A stretch of 64,000 nt of DNA from NCBI RefSeq assembly GCF_014861485.1, contig NZ_JACZHT010000002.1, positions 372,001-436,000 on the forward strand. Reading direction: 5' to 3'. The notes under the pieces are model-generated. The model was not told where the DNA came from. It searched no databases and was given only the letters and a program-made list of their open reading frames with translations. Below are positions 18,241 to 26,840 of this stretch, one piece after another. How positions within the stretch are numbered: the stretch's first letter is position 1; each line of letters begins with the position of its first letter. The position numbers were made by a program, and so were the translations under genes. Origin of the DNA: Phaeovibrio sulfidiphilus. Its GTDB lineage: Bacteria > Pseudomonadota > Alphaproteobacteria > Rhodospirillales > Rhodospirillaceae.

Positions 18241-18308
18241 CCGCTGGCTTCAGGCCGGGAAGCCGCTGGCTTTTCAGGCCAGGAAGTCGCTGGCCTCAGG
18301 CCAGGAAG
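18241..18308 (-). repeat. Three 22-24 bp hairpin-forming repeats at the 3' end of the flagellin-like gene
   Basis: Units are 18241-18262, 18263-18286 and 18287-18308. On the minus strand each reads CTTCC(T/C)GGCCTGA followed by a complementary AGCCAGCG part, so each can form a small hairpin. The last unit contains the final codons and stop (F-L-A-stop) of the gene at 18296; the other two are copies of that end, each with its own TGA. They may act in termination or transcript stability. Confidence 0.75.
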
Positions 18309-19489
18309 TCCACGAACGGGTTGTTCTTGCTGTAGGCATTCAGCGTGGACTGGAACATCTGCACGTAGGCCTGCTGCTGCTGGCTCATCATCGCGTAGTG
18401 CTGGGCCATCACGTCGTACTGGCGCTTGTAGTCGTCCTCGAGCTCGAGCTGGTCGACATACTTGAGGCTGGCGATCTTCTCGCGTTCCTTCGCGATCCCC
18501 TGAACGTCGTCCGAGTAGGCCTTTTCGGCCTTTGCGACGCTCGCCTGGTCATTCTCCAGGGAGGTCTTTGTCATAAACACCTTCGAGGTGGCCATCGACA
18601 GGTCGTCGCGCATTTTCGCGAGATCGTCCGGGTTGTTCACGTCGTAGAGGAACGAGGGGGCAACCCCCAGGCCGCCCTGTTTCAGGGTGCCGGTGATGGT
18701 GACCTCTTTTCCGTCCGCGTTCGTGTAGGCAAGGGTGACGGTGTCGCCGTTGCGCTCCTTGACGGTCAGGTCCTGGAAGGAGACCGAGTCCCCCTTTCCG
18801 CCGCTGGCCTGCGGATTGTACTGGTTGTAGTCATCGTAGTGGGTGATCTCGCCGGCGGAGCCCAGGTTTGTCGAGGTTCCGTTGTAGGTGGGAACCCAGA
18901 CCGAGCCGTCGTCCATCTCGATGCGGAAGTCGGACCCCAGGAAGGCCCCCTTGATGGTGGTGTCCTCGGGTGAGTTCACAGTCGGCCGGTAGCTGACCGA
19001 GTTGGGAGACCAGTCGCCCCAGTTCTGGGGAGAACCGATGAGGTTGTTGTCCGAAGAGTAGTCGTTCGCGGCCTCATTGATCTTCGCCAGCGCGGTATCA
19101 TACTTTTCCTTGTAGTATTCGATGTCGTCCTTGTTCCCCGCTTTCACGGCGTCTTCAATGCCGGTGACCGCGGAGCGCATGTCCAGAAGGGATTTGTCGA
19201 TATCATCAATGCCCTTCAGACCTTCCTCAAGGCCGGTTTTTGCAGCCGCAAGATCGCGCATGACCGTGTAGATGCGCTTTTCGTCCAGATCCAGTCCCTG
19301 GGTCTGGGTGTCATACTTGTCGCCGATCTGCTGCTTCTTGTCGTTCATCTCCTCGAACAGCCGCACCGCCTGCTGCTTCAGACCGATCTGCGCAAAGGGA
19401 TTGAGCGCCGAGGTGTTTGCGGTCAGCGGGTTGGGCGGGCCATTGGAGGTATCGGGCATCAGCGATGCCAGAAGGGGTGAGATATTCAT
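18296..19489 (-). CDS. Flagellin-like coiled-coil protein of unknown function
   Basis: The 397-residue product is not a protein I recognise by name. It starts MNISPLLASLMPDTSN at 19489, with GGGGAG eight bases upstream, and has no signal peptide. Two long helical regions (about residues 35-170 and 285-390) flank a beta/turn-rich centre, as in flagellin. Within the first, 'LLDMRSAVTGIEDAVKAGNK' then 'YKEKYDTALAKINEAANDYS' parallels the neighbouring flagellin's 'LLKSAKAAAQSARAEKDAKV' then 'YIKQINDNLGQIVQLAGDTN'. The C-terminal part is methionine/glutamine-rich ('HYAMMSQQQQAYVQMFQSTL'). It is divergent from the flagellin gene. A flagellar filament or cap-associated role is an inference. Confidence 0.75.
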   Translation of the reverse strand: MNISPLLASLMPDTSNGPPNPLTANTSALNPFAQIGLKQQAVRLFEEMNDKKQQIGDKYDTQTQGLDLDEKRIYTVMRDLAAAKTGLEEGLKGIDDIDKSLLDMRSAVTGIEDAVKAGNKDDIEYYKEKYDTALAKINEAANDYSSDNNLIGSPQNWGDWSPNSVSYRPTVNSPEDTTIKGAFLGSDFRIEMDDGSVWVPTYNGTSTNLGSAGEITHYDDYNQYNPQASGGKGDSVSFQDLTVKERNGDTVTLAYTNADGKEVTITGTLKQGGLGVAPSFLYDVNNPDDLAKMRDDLSMATSKVFMTKTSLENDQASVAKAEKAYSDDVQGIAKEREKIASLKYVDQLELEDDYKRQYDVMAQHYAMMSQQQQAYVQMFQSTLNAYSKNNPFVDFLA

Positions 19490-19749
19490 TGCTTGAGTCT
19501 CCCCGGGCGTTCTGCCCCTCGACCTCCTGCCCCTGTCGTCCGGGGCGGGGAGGCCGACTTTTCGTCGCAGGGGGTATATCGGGGGGCGGAGCCCGCAGGT
19601 CCAGAATTCTGTCCGCGAATTCACACAAGGGTTGAGTGCCCGAAGCCGCTTCGGGGCGGTCCGTCTCCTCCGCCCGGGGCTGTGCGGGGCGTTGGGCGCG
19701 GCGTGGACGGGCCGGAAACGGCGCCCGGGAGCGCCCGGTTTTCCCTGTG

Positions 19750-19762
19750 CCCCCCCCCCCCC
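19750..19762. repeat. C13 homopolymer in the divergent flagellin promoter region
   Basis: Thirteen consecutive C residues lie 261 bases upstream of the flagellin-like gene and 348 bases upstream of flagellin, within the 620-base gap 19490-20109. The gap also has an AT-rich patch at 19841-19930. Homopolymers of this length are slippage-prone. Confidence 0.8.
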
Positions 19763-19959
19763 TGCGCCGACGGGGTTCTGCCGGGGTGCAGGGAGTGCGG
19801 TTTCCGGGCGGGGCAAGCCTGCCCCCTGTCCGCCGTTACACGCAATAAAATACCATAGATCTGTGTGTATTTGATTACGAGAAAGACACGTTTCAAGAAA
19901 AACAATTCAAAATCAATGAGTTGCGTGGGTGATTTTGGGTGTTTTCGTGCTCTGGAACC

Positions 19960-19975
19960 GGGTTCAAGGGTTGCG
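19960..19975 (+). promoter_or_regulatory. Weak sigma-54-like element upstream of flagellin
   Basis: GG at 19961-19962 and GC at 19973-19974 are separated by ten bases, and the -12 half reads GTTGCG, as expected for -24/-12 promoters. The -24 half (GGGTTCA) is poor. The leader to the flagellin start would be about 120 bases. I saw no good sigma-28 match. Confidence 0.25.
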
Positions 19976-20109
19976 CCGGCGTTTTTGCCCCACCACATCT
20001 CGGACCAGCCGCGCACTGCGGACATGCCTCCCGGGCTCTCCGGGGGCAGACGGGCGCTCTGAATGAGGCCCGCCATGAAACACCACAGATCCTAGAAAGG
20101 GATTGAACC

Positions 20110-21507
20110 ATGGCAAGCTCAGTAACGCTTTCCTCTGCAGCAATGTCGAACCTTCTGGCGCTGCAAAATACGCAATCGCTGGTTGATCGCACGCAGAACC
20201 GGCTGTCGACCGGCAAGGCCGTCAACTCGGCTCTTGACGACGCGATGGCCTTCTTCAAGAACCGTAACCTGACCAACCGGGCGTCCGACCTTTCGGATAT
20301 CAAGAGCGATATCCAGAACGGCGTGAACGTGATCAAGGAGGCCGTTGACTCGCTGGAGCAGGTCGACAGCCTTCTGAAGAGCGCCAAGGCAGCCGCCCAG
20401 TCGGCCCGTGCCGAAAAAGACGCAAAGGTTCGCGAAAACTACATCAAGCAGATCAACGACAACCTGGGGCAGATCGTCCAGCTTGCCGGTGATACGAACT
20501 ACGACGGTATCAACCTGGTACAGGCCGTTGACAACGTCGATGTGAACTCGGATGCCGGTAAGGCCGCCCTGAATGTGGTCAATGCCGATGTCCGAAACCA
20601 GTATGCCGGTGACGCCTTCGACAAGGCCCTGAAGGAAAAAGGCGCGGACTTCTTCGGAACCGCGACCCCCCCCGACGGCACCACCTTGAAGATCGCCGCG
20701 AACACGGACTACGGTGTGGCGGACTCCGACATTACCAAATCGGGTGGTGGCAAGTACATCACCTCGGAAACCAAGTCGGCAACGGACCTGGGTGAAGCCA
20801 CCCTGACCGCCGGCAAGGTCTACAAATCGGGCGACAACTACTACCTCGCGACCGATGACACCTCCGCAGCCAAGATTGACATGGCCGCGGTGCGTGATGA
20901 CTTCATCAAGGCCAATGCCACGACCCTGGTGGCTGATACGGATCTGACGGACCCGACCAAGAACGCTCTTGGCGCCGACACCTACAACACGATCCGGCAG
21001 ACGGCCGTCAACGACGAGGTTGCCGCCAATCAGGACAAGTACTCCGACAAGCAGGGCTTCATCGCCCCGGAGCGTCTGACGGTGATCTTCTCCGAGCAGG
21101 ACAAGAACCGCAAGATCGACGTGCAGGCCCGGGCTCTTGGCTCGATCCTGACCGGTCTGGTGGACGGTACCAAGGCCAAAACCGTGTCGGCCAAGGACTG
21201 GGTCCGCACTGACGGAACGGTGGATACCAACAAGATCGACGACTTTATTGCCACGGTCGATACGGCCCGCAGCCAGGTTCGCGCCTACGCTGCCGAGCTG
21301 GGTAACTACTCGTCCATCATGTCCATCCGCAAGGACTGGACCGACAACACGGTGAACACCCTGAAAGGCGGCGCGGCCGACCTCGTGAATGCGAACATGA
21401 ACGAGGAATCCGCGAACATGCTGGCCCTGCAGACCAGACAGCAGCTGGGTGTGATCGCCCTGTCGATCTCGCAGCAGTCCGACCAGGCGGTGCTGCGTCT
21501 CTTCTAG
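20110..21507 (+). CDS. Flagellin
   Basis: This is the structural subunit of the flagellar filament, 465 residues. The N-terminal D0/D1 region 'VTLSSAAMSNLLALQNTQSL' and 'RTQNRLSTGKAVNSALDDA' is typical of Rhodospirillales flagellins. The C-terminal D1/D0 segment 'NANMNEESANMLALQTRQQL' then 'GVIALSISQQSDQAVLRLF' is also conserved. Residues about 160-350 form a variable surface (D2/D3) insertion with many Asp, Lys and Thr. AAAGGGA precedes the ATG by eight bases. A strong terminator follows, so the gene is monocistronic. Confidence 0.95.
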   Translation: MASSVTLSSAAMSNLLALQNTQSLVDRTQNRLSTGKAVNSALDDAMAFFKNRNLTNRASDLSDIKSDIQNGVNVIKEAVDSLEQVDSLLKSAKAAAQSARAEKDAKVRENYIKQINDNLGQIVQLAGDTNYDGINLVQAVDNVDVNSDAGKAALNVVNADVRNQYAGDAFDKALKEKGADFFGTATPPDGTTLKIAANTDYGVADSDITKSGGGKYITSETKSATDLGEATLTAGKVYKSGDNYYLATDDTSAAKIDMAAVRDDFIKANATTLVADTDLTDPTKNALGADTYNTIRQTAVNDEVAANQDKYSDKQGFIAPERLTVIFSEQDKNRKIDVQARALGSILTGLVDGTKAKTVSAKDWVRTDGTVDTNKIDDFIATVDTARSQVRAYAAELGNYSSIMSIRKDWTDNTVNTLKGGAADLVNANMNEESANMLALQTRQQLGVIALSISQQSDQAVLRLF

Positions 21508-21562
21508 GGCGCGCGCCCTCCCGGAGGGGCTTTTCACGAACACCGGCTTTCGGGCCGGACCG

Positions 21563-21591
21563 GCGAGCGGGGAAACCCGCTCGCTTTTTTT
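21563..21591 (+). terminator. Strong terminator of the flagellin gene
   Basis: GCGAGCGGG, a GAAA tetraloop, CCCGCTCGC and seven Ts: a perfect 9-bp stem 56 bases after the flagellin stop. Confidence 0.95.
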
Positions 21592-21634
21592 GTGCCCGGG
21601 GCGCGGAGGGCTGCGATGGGGACTGCCCGGGGCG

Positions 21635-21707
21635 TGGGGTAAGCGTGGGACCTGGGGTAAGCGTGGGGGCCTGGGGTGCGCGTGGGGGCTGGGGTGCGCG
21701 TGGATCC
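21635..21707 (+). repeat. 18-19 bp tandem repeat downstream of flagellin
   Basis: Four units start at 21635, 21653, 21672 and 21690, each TGGGGT(AA/GC)GCGTGGG plus three to four bases. The gap 21592-21830 holds no gene that I can support. Confidence 0.75.
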
Positions 21708-21830
21708 GGTGCGGGGCCCGGTCGCCGGTTCCCGCGCGTCCGGTATCGCGTGCCGGAACCCCCGGTTCGGGAGTCCGGATCCGCAGCCGTTTGGCTCCGG
21801 TTGTGGCGCCGGTTCAGGCCCCGGGAGGGG

Positions 21831-22304
21831 TCAGGCCCGGGCCCGCAGGGAGGCCGTCAGGCTGGCGCCCGGAGCGCTGTCCTCCTCACGGCTGCCTCGG
21901 GCTCCGGCCCGTGCCAGCGTGTGGAAGGTCATGGAGGCGAGAAGGGCGGTTTGCAGGCTGCCCAGTTCCTGGAAGAAGGCGTCCAGGGCGGCGCTTTCCG
22001 CCGTGCTGCCCAGGATCGGCTGCCCCGCTCCATTGGTGCCCGCCCGCGGTGTCGGCTCGAACACCGAGATCACGTCATGCAAGGTCACCTTGCGGCCCGG
22101 GGAGGCCAGGCGGTAGCCACCGCCGATGCCGCGCGAGGCCTCGACAAACCGGGCCTTGCCCAGCTCCCGGAGCACCTTGGCCAGGTGGCTGAGGGGCAGG
22201 TTGTGCCGTTGGGCGATCTCGGAGGCCGATACGGACTCATCCGGGCGGGCCGTCAGTTCCAGCATGGCGATGAGGGCATACAGGGTAGAGGTCTGGAGTT
22301 TCAC
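21831..22304 (-). CDS. Rrf2-family transcriptional regulator
   Basis: The product is 157 residues from a GTG at 22304 that overlaps the stop of the upstream acetyltransferase gene (GTGA); AAGGGG lies eight bases upstream. The winged-helix region matches Rrf2: 'KLQTSTLYALIAMLELTA', 'VSASEIAQRHNLPLSHLAKV', 'GIGGGYRLASPGRKVTLHDV'. There is no cysteine anywhere in the protein, so it cannot bind an iron-sulfur cluster as IscR or NsrR do. It probably senses another signal. It shares an operon with the GNAT gene. Confidence 0.9.
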   Translation of the reverse strand: MKLQTSTLYALIAMLELTARPDESVSASEIAQRHNLPLSHLAKVLRELGKARFVEASRGIGGGYRLASPGRKVTLHDVISVFEPTPRAGTNGAGQPILGSTAESAALDAFFQELGSLQTALLASMTFHTLARAGARGSREEDSAPGASLTASLRARA

Positions 22305-22804
22305 GCGCTCAGCCCCTTCTCGAACTGGATGTACCCTCCGGTTTTCATCCCCAGCTGGCGGCAAAACGCCATGGGGGTCTCGGCACCGCCAACGCAGGGC
22401 ACCATCATGCGCACGTTCCGGGCACCGTCGCCGAGAAAGCGGGCGCACAGGGCCTCGAACAGGGCAGTGCCCACGCCGTTGCCCCGGCACGACGGCGACA
22501 CAAACAGGGCCGACACGCAGGCATAGGGGGCGCTGGTGTAGTCCAGGGTGCGGACCTCGCCCAGGGCGAAGCCCACGCAGCCTGCCTCGGTGGTGGCCAC
22601 CAGGAAGTGCCGGCGCGGGCGTCCGGTGCCGTAGCGCTTGAAGTACTCCCGCCAGCGGTCCATCCCGAATTCGGAGGTTTCGCGCAGGGGGGCGTTGGCG
22701 TTTGTGGCGTCAAGCCGGGAGACCGCCTCGATGTCGCTGACAAGGGCCGGCCGAACGGAAAACGCCGGCGGGCCGGAGGTCCGGCACAGGGTGAGATTCG
22801 ACAT
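22301..22804 (-). CDS. GNAT-family N-acetyltransferase
   Basis: The product is 167 residues. The acetyl-CoA-binding motif is 'VSPSCRGNGVGTALFEALCA' (family pattern R/Q-x-x-G-x-G/A). An N-terminal strand pair ('SVRPALVSDIEAVSRLD') and the C-terminal 'AFCRQLGMKTGGYIQFEKG' also fit GNAT. The substrate is unknown. The gene precedes and overlaps the Rrf2 regulator, which may control the pair. Confidence 0.88.
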   Translation of the reverse strand: MSNLTLCRTSGPPAFSVRPALVSDIEAVSRLDATNANAPLRETSEFGMDRWREYFKRYGTGRPRRHFLVATTEAGCVGFALGEVRTLDYTSAPYACVSALFVSPSCRGNGVGTALFEALCARFLGDGARNVRMMVPCVGGAETPMAFCRQLGMKTGGYIQFEKGLSA

Positions 22805-22967
22805 GGTGTTCCAGTCCGTTGTTTTTCTTTACTTGTTTTCGGCACTGACACGGCGTCATGTCTGAAGGTATGTATGCCGAAAGTGGGTGTTCGCAGGGGC
22901 TGCGGGGCACCCGGTTTCGGGCTACGCATGAACCGATGTATACACAACTGAACAGGGAGGGCAAGTT

Positions 22968-23108
22968 ATGTTTTTCTACTCATCGGTCAGGCCCCGGAAA
23001 GGTGGGCCGAGTCCCGCCAATTTCGGCGGCGCCGGGGCGGGGCTGCGTGGACGGGGCGCGGCGTTTCACCCGGGACTGGAGATCCGGAGCGAGGTCGTAA
23101 AGCCTTAA
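22968..23108 (+). CDS. Candidate 46-residue small protein
   Basis: The ORF has an unusually good ribosome-binding site, GGGAGG, seven bases before its ATG. The product is basic and glycine/arginine-rich (MFFYSSVRPRKGGPSPANFG at the N-terminus, ending EIRSEVVKP). No family is recognised and no signal peptide is visible. It lies in the 940-base gap between the GNAT gene and tauE, divergent from the GNAT gene. It could equally be a chance ORF. Confidence 0.3.
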   Translation: MFFYSSVRPRKGGPSPANFGGAGAGLRGRGAAFHPGLEIRSEVVKP

Positions 23109-23364
23109 GTCTGTATTTAGTATAATCAAAACGACACGATTTGCGTCACGCGCGTTCCTGGTGCTCGTTTTCCCGGTCAGTGTGTGTAGGGGCTGGTCTG
23201 TTTTTCTTGTTTGTAATGGTGCTGACCTTGATTTCCCGGCCTCCGAAAAGGTATATATTGAGTTAACGGACCGGGATTTTTCACCATATGTAGTTGTTGT
23301 TACCAAATCTGGTGTACTTTTTCTGGTCCTTGTAATCCGGTCAAAAGGAGTGGAATGCAGAGGC

Positions 23365-23505
23365 ATGGTCGAGATACTTCTTGTCGTGTTTTTGTTCGCT
23401 GTTGCTGTGCGAATTGTCGATGGGAGGCTTGGCAGGCGCCGGGTCCGTCTTGATGGCGCCTTTCATCGGGCGCGCTATGCTTCGGCGCTTGAAAAAAGGT
23501 ACTGA
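23365..23505 (+). CDS. Candidate 46-residue single-pass membrane protein
   Basis: The frame MVEILLVVFLFAVAVRIVDG begins with one membrane helix and continues with a basic tail (GRLGRRRVRLDG...). AAAAGGAG is 14 bases upstream, long for a Shine-Dalgarno; an in-frame GTG at 23350 and an out-of-frame ATG at 23355 are alternatives. A clear terminator follows at 23537, and a TATAAT box occurs at 23121, so a short transcript from this gap is plausible. The protein family is unknown. Confidence 0.35.
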   Translation: MVEILLVVFLFAVAVRIVDGRLGRRRVRLDGAFHRARYASALEKRY

Positions 23506-23536
23506 TTTCCGGGTCTTCCCGGTGCAGTCCGATGGA

Positions 23537-23562
23537 AAAAAAGGGGCCTCGGGCCCCTTTTT
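23537..23562 (+). terminator. Terminator downstream of the small-ORF region
   Basis: An A run, GGGGCC, a three-base loop, GGCCCC and five Ts. It closes a transcription unit ending near 23505 and is symmetrical enough to work on both strands. Confidence 0.85.
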
Positions 23563-23745
23563 GCGGTTTTTTCGCAGGCCCTGTTTGTACTAGACTTGGA
23601 GGGTCTGCTTTTCCTGGGTGTTTCCCCGGGCAGATCCTTCCCGAGCCGGACCGCCGGTCCTTGCTCCCGTCCTGGCCGTTCTCCCGTTCGGGGGGGCGGC
23701 GTCTTCCCTTCCGGTGTCTGCCGGTTCCACCCTGGATGGCGCGCG

Positions 23746-24666
23746 GTGCAGCTGTATCTTCCTATCGCCGAGATGGCCGTTAACGTTTTTCCCGTTCTCG
23801 GCATGGGGGTTTTCGTCGGCTATCTGTCCGGCCTGTTCGGCGTGGGGGGCGGCTTCCTTCTCACCCCCCTTCTGATCCTGTACGGCGTGCCCCCGGCTGT
23901 GGCGGTCGGAACCCAGGCGAACCAGATCGTGGCCTCGTCGGTCACCGGTGTGATTGCCCACATGCGTGCAGGCAATGTGGACGTGCGCATGGGGCTGGTC
24001 CTCAGCGTGGGTGGTCTGTTTGGCGCGGCCCTCGGGGTCTGGCTGTTTTCCCTGCTGCGCCATGCGGGGCAGGTGGACACCTTCATCTCCATTGGCTACG
24101 TGGTGTTTCTGGGGTCTGTGGGCGGGCTGATGTTCTTCGAGAGCCTGGCGTCCTGGTTCCGCCGCGCCCGCTCCGGGGGCACCGCGCGGTCATCAGGGCC
24201 GCGGCGGCGCTGGATGCACCGCCTTCCGTTCAAGATGCGGTTCCGCCAGTCCAAGCTCTACATCAGCGCCCTTGTGCCGCTCCTGGTGGGGTTTGTGGTT
24301 GGGGCTTTTGCGGCCATGCTGGGCGTAGGCGGCGGGTTTCTGATGATCCCGGCCATGATCTACATCCTTGGCATGCCGACCCGCACGGTTGTGGGCACCA
24401 GTCTTCTCCAGATCATTTTTGTGACGATCATCACCGCGATCTTGCACGCGGCCATCAACCACACGGTGGATATCTTTCTTGCGCTGCTCCTGATTGCCGG
24501 AGCCGTTGTCGGCGTCAACTGGGGTGCACGGGCGGGAACCCGCCTTCGCGGCGAGCAGCTTCGGGTTCTGCTCGCTCTTGTTGTTCTGGCGGTTTGTGGG
24601 AAACTGGCCTACGATCTTGTGGCCACCCCGGAGATTCTGTTCTCTCTTGAACCCGCCATTCAGTAA
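23746..24666 (+). CDS. TauE/SafE-family membrane transporter
   Basis: The product is 306 residues from the GTG that begins (V)QLYLPIAEMAVN, matching the conserved N-terminus of alphaproteobacterial homologues; the frame is open 50 codons further upstream. Two repeated halves carry 'GYLSGLFGVGGGFLLTPLLI' and 'AAMLGVGGGFLMIPAMIYIL', the duplicated TauE/SafE signature. Eight or so membrane segments are visible, with a basic cytoplasmic linker (about residues 145-165). Family members export sulfite or other organosulfur anions, but the substrate here is not determinable. It is 11 bases upstream of tamA. Confidence 0.9.
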   Translation: MQLYLPIAEMAVNVFPVLGMGVFVGYLSGLFGVGGGFLLTPLLILYGVPPAVAVGTQANQIVASSVTGVIAHMRAGNVDVRMGLVLSVGGLFGAALGVWLFSLLRHAGQVDTFISIGYVVFLGSVGGLMFFESLASWFRRARSGGTARSSGPRRRWMHRLPFKMRFRQSKLYISALVPLLVGFVVGAFAAMLGVGGGFLMIPAMIYILGMPTRTVVGTSLLQIIFVTIITAILHAAINHTVDIFLALLLIAGAVVGVNWGARAGTRLRGEQLRVLLALVVLAVCGKLAYDLVATPEILFSLEPAIQ

Positions 24667-24677
24667 AGCGACGGACC

Positions 24678-26675
24678 ATGACCGTGGAGAATGCCCGGCC
24701 CGACGCGGCTCCATTCCCCTCTACATCGACACGAAAGAGCCGGCGCCCGGGGTGTGGCGTCCTGCTGGCGGGCGTCGTGGCCGCCGCCTGGTGGAGCGCC
24801 CCGAGCGCGTCCCTTGCGGCCGGATCCGCACCACTGTCCGAGCCTCCGCCCGTCTCATCCTCCGCCTCGGATCCGGAGCCCTCGGCCACGGGCGGGCGCC
24901 CGGGGAAGGCGGGGTCATCCGGCGCCTCGGTTCCCTATGATCTCAGCCTGAATGCGGGTAAGGGCGGCGGCGACCTTGAGGACTTCCTGCGGTCCGTCTC
25001 GCGGATGGAGACCCTGAAGGACGAGCCCCCGGCCACCCTCGAGGGCCTGCGCCAGCGCCTGGATGTGGACCTTGAGCGTTTTCGCGAGGCGCTCCGCTCC
25101 CGTGGTTACTATGCGGGTACGGTGGAGGGGGCAATCCGTCCGCCGGAGCGTTCGGGGCAGAACGCGGCGGTGACGGTCCGTGTGGTTCCCGGGCCCCGCT
25201 ATACCCTGTCGCGCGTGATCCTCGAGCCCGCCGGCGGTGCGGACGGAAAGGGGGGCGGGGACGCGGTCCCGGGCTCTCTGGCGTGCGGACCCGAGGCCTC
25301 GGGCCTCAAGACCGGCGAGCCGGCCGAGGCCTCCCCGGTCCTTGCGGGCAACCGGAAAATCGAGACCGCCCTGAAAGAGGCCGGATACCCCTTTGCCGAG
25401 GTGGTGGACCGCAAGGCGGTGGTCGATCACGACACGAAGACCATGGAGGTCACCTACGTTGTGCGTCCCGGGCCTCTGGCCACGTTCGGAACCTTGGGGG
25501 TGTCCGGAAACCGGGAGGTGGACAGCGGGTTCTTCCAGAAAATGCGCCCCTGGGAGACGGGAGCCCCCTACGACGAGCGCCAGGTGCAGACCTTCCGCAA
25601 GCGTCTTTCCGAAACCCGCCTTCTGGCCACCATCGAGCTGGGGCCGGTTCCGCCCGTGGACGGGGAGGGCCGGGTTCCCATAGACCTGAAGGTGACCGAG
25701 GCCCTGCCCAGGACCCTGTCCGGGGGGCTGTCCTGGGCCACGGACAGCGGCTTCGGGGCCACCGGGCGCTGGGAGCACCGCAACCTGTTTGGCAGCGGCG
25801 AGCTTCTGCGGCTCAATATTGTCGCGGGCTATATCGAGCAGACCGGGAGCGTGTTCTTCCGCAAGCCCTATTTCATGAGCCCCCGCCAGAACCTGACCGG
25901 CACCTTTTCCTTCGGGCGCAAGGAGTACGAGGCCTACTCCGGGTACGAGAGCAGTGCCGGTCTGGGGATCGAGCGCACGTTTCTGGACCACTGGCGCCTG
26001 TCGGCGGGGTTCCTGTTCGACATGGGGCACCTGACCTGGCCCGAGTACGGGGACAAGAAGTCCTTCAACCACATTCTGGTGGGCGCGCCGGTGCAGTTCG
26101 CCCGCGATGACACGGACAATCTGCTGGACCCCACCACGGGGACGCGCCTGTCCTTTCTTGTGACTCCCTATTCGGGCAAGGTGGAGAACGACGACACGAG
26201 CTTCCTGTCCATGGCCGTATCCGGGTCGGGCTACCTTTCGTTTTTCGACAAGCGCCTTGTGGTGGCCGGGCGGGCGCGGGTGGCCTCCATCACCGGGGCC
26301 GGTCTGTCGCGCATTCCGCCGAACCGGCGTCTCTATGCGGGCGGGGGCGGGTCGGTCCGCGGGTTCGGGTTCCAGATGATCGGGCCCCTGGGGCCGTCGG
26401 GGGATCCCATCGGCGGGCGCTCTGCGGTGGACGGCGGCGTCGAGTTCCGCATCAAGATCACCGACACCATCGGTGTGGTCCCGTTCATCGAGGCGGGCGC
26501 CGTGGGTGAGGACTCGTTTCCCTCGTTTCAGGAGACCGTGCGGGTCGGAACCGGGCTCGGGGTCCGGTACTATACGGACTTCGGTCCGGTTCGGGTGGAC
26601 TTCGGCGTGCCGGTCAACCGCCGCCGCGAGGACGACAGATGGCAGATCTACGTAAGTCTTGGGCAGGCGTTCTAG
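24678..26675 (+). CDS. tamA: TamA, Omp85-family translocation and assembly protein
   Basis: TamA is the outer-membrane barrel partner of TamB, involved in autotransporter assembly and envelope lipid transport. The product is 665 residues. A signal/membrane segment (residues about 25-48) is followed by a low-complexity Ser/Pro/Gly linker, three POTRA-like domains ('LRQRLDVDLERFREALRSRG', 'GNREVDSGFFQKMRPW') and a 16-strand-type barrel. The loop-6 motif is 'GGGGSVRGFGFQMIGP'. The sequence ends '..SLGQAF' with the terminal aromatic residue typical of barrels. tamB follows after 165 bases. It differs from bamA by the shorter POTRA region. Confidence 0.93.
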   Translation: MTVENARPDAAPFPSTSTRKSRRPGCGVLLAGVVAAAWWSAPSASLAAGSAPLSEPPPVSSSASDPEPSATGGRPGKAGSSGASVPYDLSLNAGKGGGDLEDFLRSVSRMETLKDEPPATLEGLRQRLDVDLERFREALRSRGYYAGTVEGAIRPPERSGQNAAVTVRVVPGPRYTLSRVILEPAGGADGKGGGDAVPGSLACGPEASGLKTGEPAEASPVLAGNRKIETALKEAGYPFAEVVDRKAVVDHDTKTMEVTYVVRPGPLATFGTLGVSGNREVDSGFFQKMRPWETGAPYDERQVQTFRKRLSETRLLATIELGPVPPVDGEGRVPIDLKVTEALPRTLSGGLSWATDSGFGATGRWEHRNLFGSGELLRLNIVAGYIEQTGSVFFRKPYFMSPRQNLTGTFSFGRKEYEAYSGYESSAGLGIERTFLDHWRLSAGFLFDMGHLTWPEYGDKKSFNHILVGAPVQFARDDTDNLLDPTTGTRLSFLVTPYSGKVENDDTSFLSMAVSGSGYLSFFDKRLVVAGRARVASITGAGLSRIPPNRRLYAGGGGSVRGFGFQMIGPLGPSGDPIGGRSAVDGGVEFRIKITDTIGVVPFIEAGAVGEDSFPSFQETVRVGTGLGVRYYTDFGPVRVDFGVPVNRRREDDRWQIYVSLGQAF

Positions 26676-26840
26676 ATCGTAATTACACAAGGGTGCCGGA
26701 CTTCGGAACGGGTCCGGGGCCCCGAACGGATCTGCTCCGGCCCGGCCCGGGGGCCTCGCATCCTGTGGCGCGGTGCGTCGGGTGTCGGAGGATCCCAGTG
26801 TCGTGCAGGCCGGTTTGCGGTCGGGAGAGGTGACAGAACC

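Noticed and set aside
19490-19816. 109-codon upstream extension of the flagellin-like gene
   Set aside because: The extension is GC-rich low-complexity sequence including the C13 tract, while the internal ATG at 19489 has a good ribosome-binding site.
23355-23453. Cys-rich short ORF (MQRHGRDTSC...) in an alternative frame
   Set aside because: The Shine-Dalgarno spacing is only four bases, and the overlapping frame with a membrane helix is the more protein-like choice.
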